From contig NZ_JAOPXI010000161.1 of NCBI RefSeq assembly GCF_025965215.1, positions 1 to 34,072 of the forward strand: a DNA stretch of 34,072 bases, in the 5' to 3' direction. Source of the stretch: Marmoricola sp. (GTDB lineage: Bacteria > Actinomycetota > Actinomycetes > Propionibacteriales > Nocardioidaceae). This document shows positions 32,999 to 34,072 of this stretch, piece after piece; the first letter of the stretch is position 1; the number at the start of each line of letters is the position of its first letter. The position numbers and the translations under genes were made by a program. Below the pieces are notes generated by a model. That model was given only the letters and a program-made list of their open reading frames with translations, searched no databases and was not told where the DNA came from.

Positions 32999-33454
32999 GT
33001 GAGTGAAGACGTGGTGGTCATCCATACCGACGGCGGCTGTACGCCGAATCCGGGCCCCGGGGGTTGGGGCGCGGTGCTGCGTCAGGGCGAGCACGTCCTC
33101 GAGCTCTGCGGGGGCGAGCCGGGTGAGACCACCAACAACCGGATGGAGCTGATGGCGCCGATCATGGCGCTTGAGGCACTCAAGCGCCCCGTTGTCGTGC
33201 ACTTCTACACCGACAGCACCTACGTCCGGAACGGCATCACCAAGTGGGTCGCCGGCTGGGAGCAGAACGGCTGGCGCACGTCGGCCAAGCAGCCGGTCAA
33301 GAACGTCGACCTCTGGCGGCGCCTGCAGGATGCCTGCAACCAGCACCAGGTCGAATGGTTCTGGGTGAAGGGCCATGCCGGCATTGCCGACAACGAGCTG
33401 GCAGATCAACTCGCGACACGAGGGATGCGCCAGGCGATGGGGTCGACAACTTGA
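32999..33454 (+). CDS. rnhA: Ribonuclease HI
   Basis: 151 residues from GTG 32999, the size of a stand-alone RNase HI. It cuts the RNA strand of RNA-DNA hybrids using two Mg ions. The active-site acids are Asp11 ([16 protein letters not shown]), Glu50 ([12 protein letters not shown]), Asp72 (FYTDSTYV) and Asp136 (DNELADQLA), with His126 in VKGHAG. The basic-protrusion region [24 protein letters not shown] is present, as in the E. coli enzyme. Upstream in-frame codons run far into the MFS gene and are not part of it. CATGAT lies 6 nt before the GTG, and AAGG further up, so either a near-leaderless start or a weak ribosome binding site is possible. Confidence 0.94.
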   Translation: MSEDVVVIHTDGGCTPNPGPGGWGAVLRQGEHVLELCGGEPGETTNNRMELMAPIMALEALKRPVVVHFYTDSTYVRNGITKWVAGWEQNGWRTSAKQPVKNVDLWRRLQDACNQHQVEWFWVKGHAGIADNELADQLATRGMRQAMGSTT

Positions 33455-33469
33455 GCGTGGGGGTCCGGT

Positions 33470-34036
33470 TCACCGGTCCTGGGTGATCGAGCTGAGCCGA
33501 CCCATCGCGTCACTCATCACCTGAGCAAGCACGCGGTCTCCCGGACCGGTGGCCCAGGTATCGAACGCCACCCGGAAGACCGCCATCCCGGTCTCGGCGG
33601 CCAGGCCGGCCTCCGGGTCCGGCACTCCACGGAGTCGGAGGCTGTCGGTCAGCGCCGAAGCGAGGGTCGCCAGCTTGATGAGCTCGCGCTCCTGCAGCTC
33701 CGGATTGGCCTTGATCAGCGCTTGGCGCTGCCGGGAGAAGTCGTGACGGCCTCCCAGGAAGTCGGCGGCACGGTCGAGCGCTGCCGCGACCGCGACCATC
33801 GGAGGTGCTGTGGACGGCGTGTTGTGCACTGCCTCGACCATGGCCTCCTGCAGCAGGGTCGAGCCGCCGAACAGGACCTCGCGCTTGTCGGCGAAGTACC
33901 GGAAGAAGGTCCTCGGCGTGACCCCGGCACGGTCGGCGATCTCGGCCACCGTGGTCTGGGCGAAGCCACGCTCGACGTACAACTGCATCGCTGCGTCGCG
34001 CAGACGTCCGCTTGCGCCCGGCTCCCAGCGACTCAT
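33470..34036 (-). CDS. TetR/AcrR family transcriptional regulator
   Basis: 188 residues. The N-terminal DNA-binding domain is canonical: GRLRDAAMQLYVERGFAQTTVAEIADRAGVTPRTFFRYFADKREVLFGG (about 10-58), with the helix-turn-helix at VAEIADRAGVTPRTFFRYF. The rest is an all-helical ligand domain (RQRQALIKANPELQERELIKLATLASALTDSLRLRG...GMAVFRVAFDTWA), often seen in regulators of efflux or lipid genes. The ligand is unknown. ATG 34036 lies 6 nt from TAGACT, and a partial palindrome sits just upstream, so autoregulation is likely. The target genes may lie past the right edge; rnhA is convergent and an unlikely target. Confidence 0.92.
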   Translation of the reverse strand: MSRWEPGASGRLRDAAMQLYVERGFAQTTVAEIADRAGVTPRTFFRYFADKREVLFGGSTLLQEAMVEAVHNTPSTAPPMVAVAAALDRAADFLGGRHDFSRQRQALIKANPELQERELIKLATLASALTDSLRLRGVPDPEAGLAAETGMAVFRVAFDTWATGPGDRVLAQVMSDAMGRLSSITQDR

Positions 34037-34042
34037 AGGACG

Positions 34043-34068
34043 AGTCTAGGGGATGACACTGTGTGACA
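34043..34068 (-). promoter_or_regulatory. Leaderless -10 box of the tetR gene with an adjoining operator-like palindrome
   Basis: TAGACT on the minus strand (34043-34048) stands 6 nt from ATG 34036. TGACACTGTGTGACA (34054-34068) has arms TGaCAC and GTGaCA, 10 of 15 positions symmetric, near the common TetR-family TGACAC-N-GTGTCA type. It covers the spacer of the promoter, so binding would block it. The window ends 4 nt later, so the other side is unseen. Confidence 0.45.
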
Positions 34069-34072
34069 TCAC

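Overview
The window is high-GC, gene-dense chromosomal DNA of an actinobacterium, most likely Nocardioides or another member of the Nocardioidaceae. The grounds are GTG/TTG starts, many start codons placed 6-7 nt after a TANNNT box (leaderless promoters), secreted proteins with Ig/FN3 modules, and gene order. From memory, the housekeeping genes follow the order of the Mycobacterium tuberculosis Rv1084-Rv1112 region: DUF255 protein, hemolysin III (trhA), short-chain Z-prenyl synthase (uppS), PIN-PhoH ATPase (phoH2), fumarase, glpX, DUF4245 protein, xseB, xseA, ispH, DUF6542 membrane protein, ychF. No phage, plasmid, transposase, tRNA, rRNA or CRISPR was seen.

Layout. 1-116: last codons of a DUF255/YyaL-like gene. 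117-801: an array of seven degenerate 74-120 bp units built from pieces of the two flanking gene ends plus half of an interspersed inverted repeat. 791-4027: trhA(-), uppS(+), phoH(+), the last with a long foldable leader. 4034-4089: a full copy of the interspersed hairpin. 4230-7082: a secreted transglycosylase-like protein(+) facing an SDR-fumC operon(-). 7327-11307: a giant secreted subtilase. 11347-15276: class I Fe-S fumarase, a lipoprotein and a hydrolase, all (-), separated from the subtilase by a strong hairpin terminator. 15394-18594: a lipase-like hydrolase(+), a PfkB kinase and glpX(-), and a small HTH-TOBE protein(-). 18683-22828: DUF4245(+), xseAB(-), ispH-yciO(+), DUF6542(-). 22834-26737: rmuC, a small membrane protein, DUF3140 and xth(-), a membrane protein(+) and a hydrolase(-). 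26765-34036: ychF(+), a 1084-residue secreted DUF1906/FN3 protein(+), an MFS exporter(+), a small membrane protein(-), rnhA(+) and a TetR regulator(-).

How the genes work together. Most are independent housekeeping functions: central carbon (two unrelated fumarases, FBPase), isoprenoids (ispH, uppS), DNA/RNA maintenance (exonuclease VII, RmuC, exonuclease III, RNase HI, PIN-PhoH) and translation (YchF, YciO). The secreted proteins (transglycosylase, subtilase, lipoprotein, DUF1906 protein) look like lineage-specific insertions into the conserved backbone. At least fourteen start codons lie 6-7 nt from a TANNNT hexamer, so leaderless expression seems to be the rule. Genes with long leaders and Shine-Dalgarno sites are mainly phoH and the two giant secreted proteins.

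The most unusual items are the gene-end array at 117-801 and the phoH leader, which shows mutually exclusive pairings that could expose or hide the ribosome binding site. Neither is proven to function; both rest on sequence reading alone.
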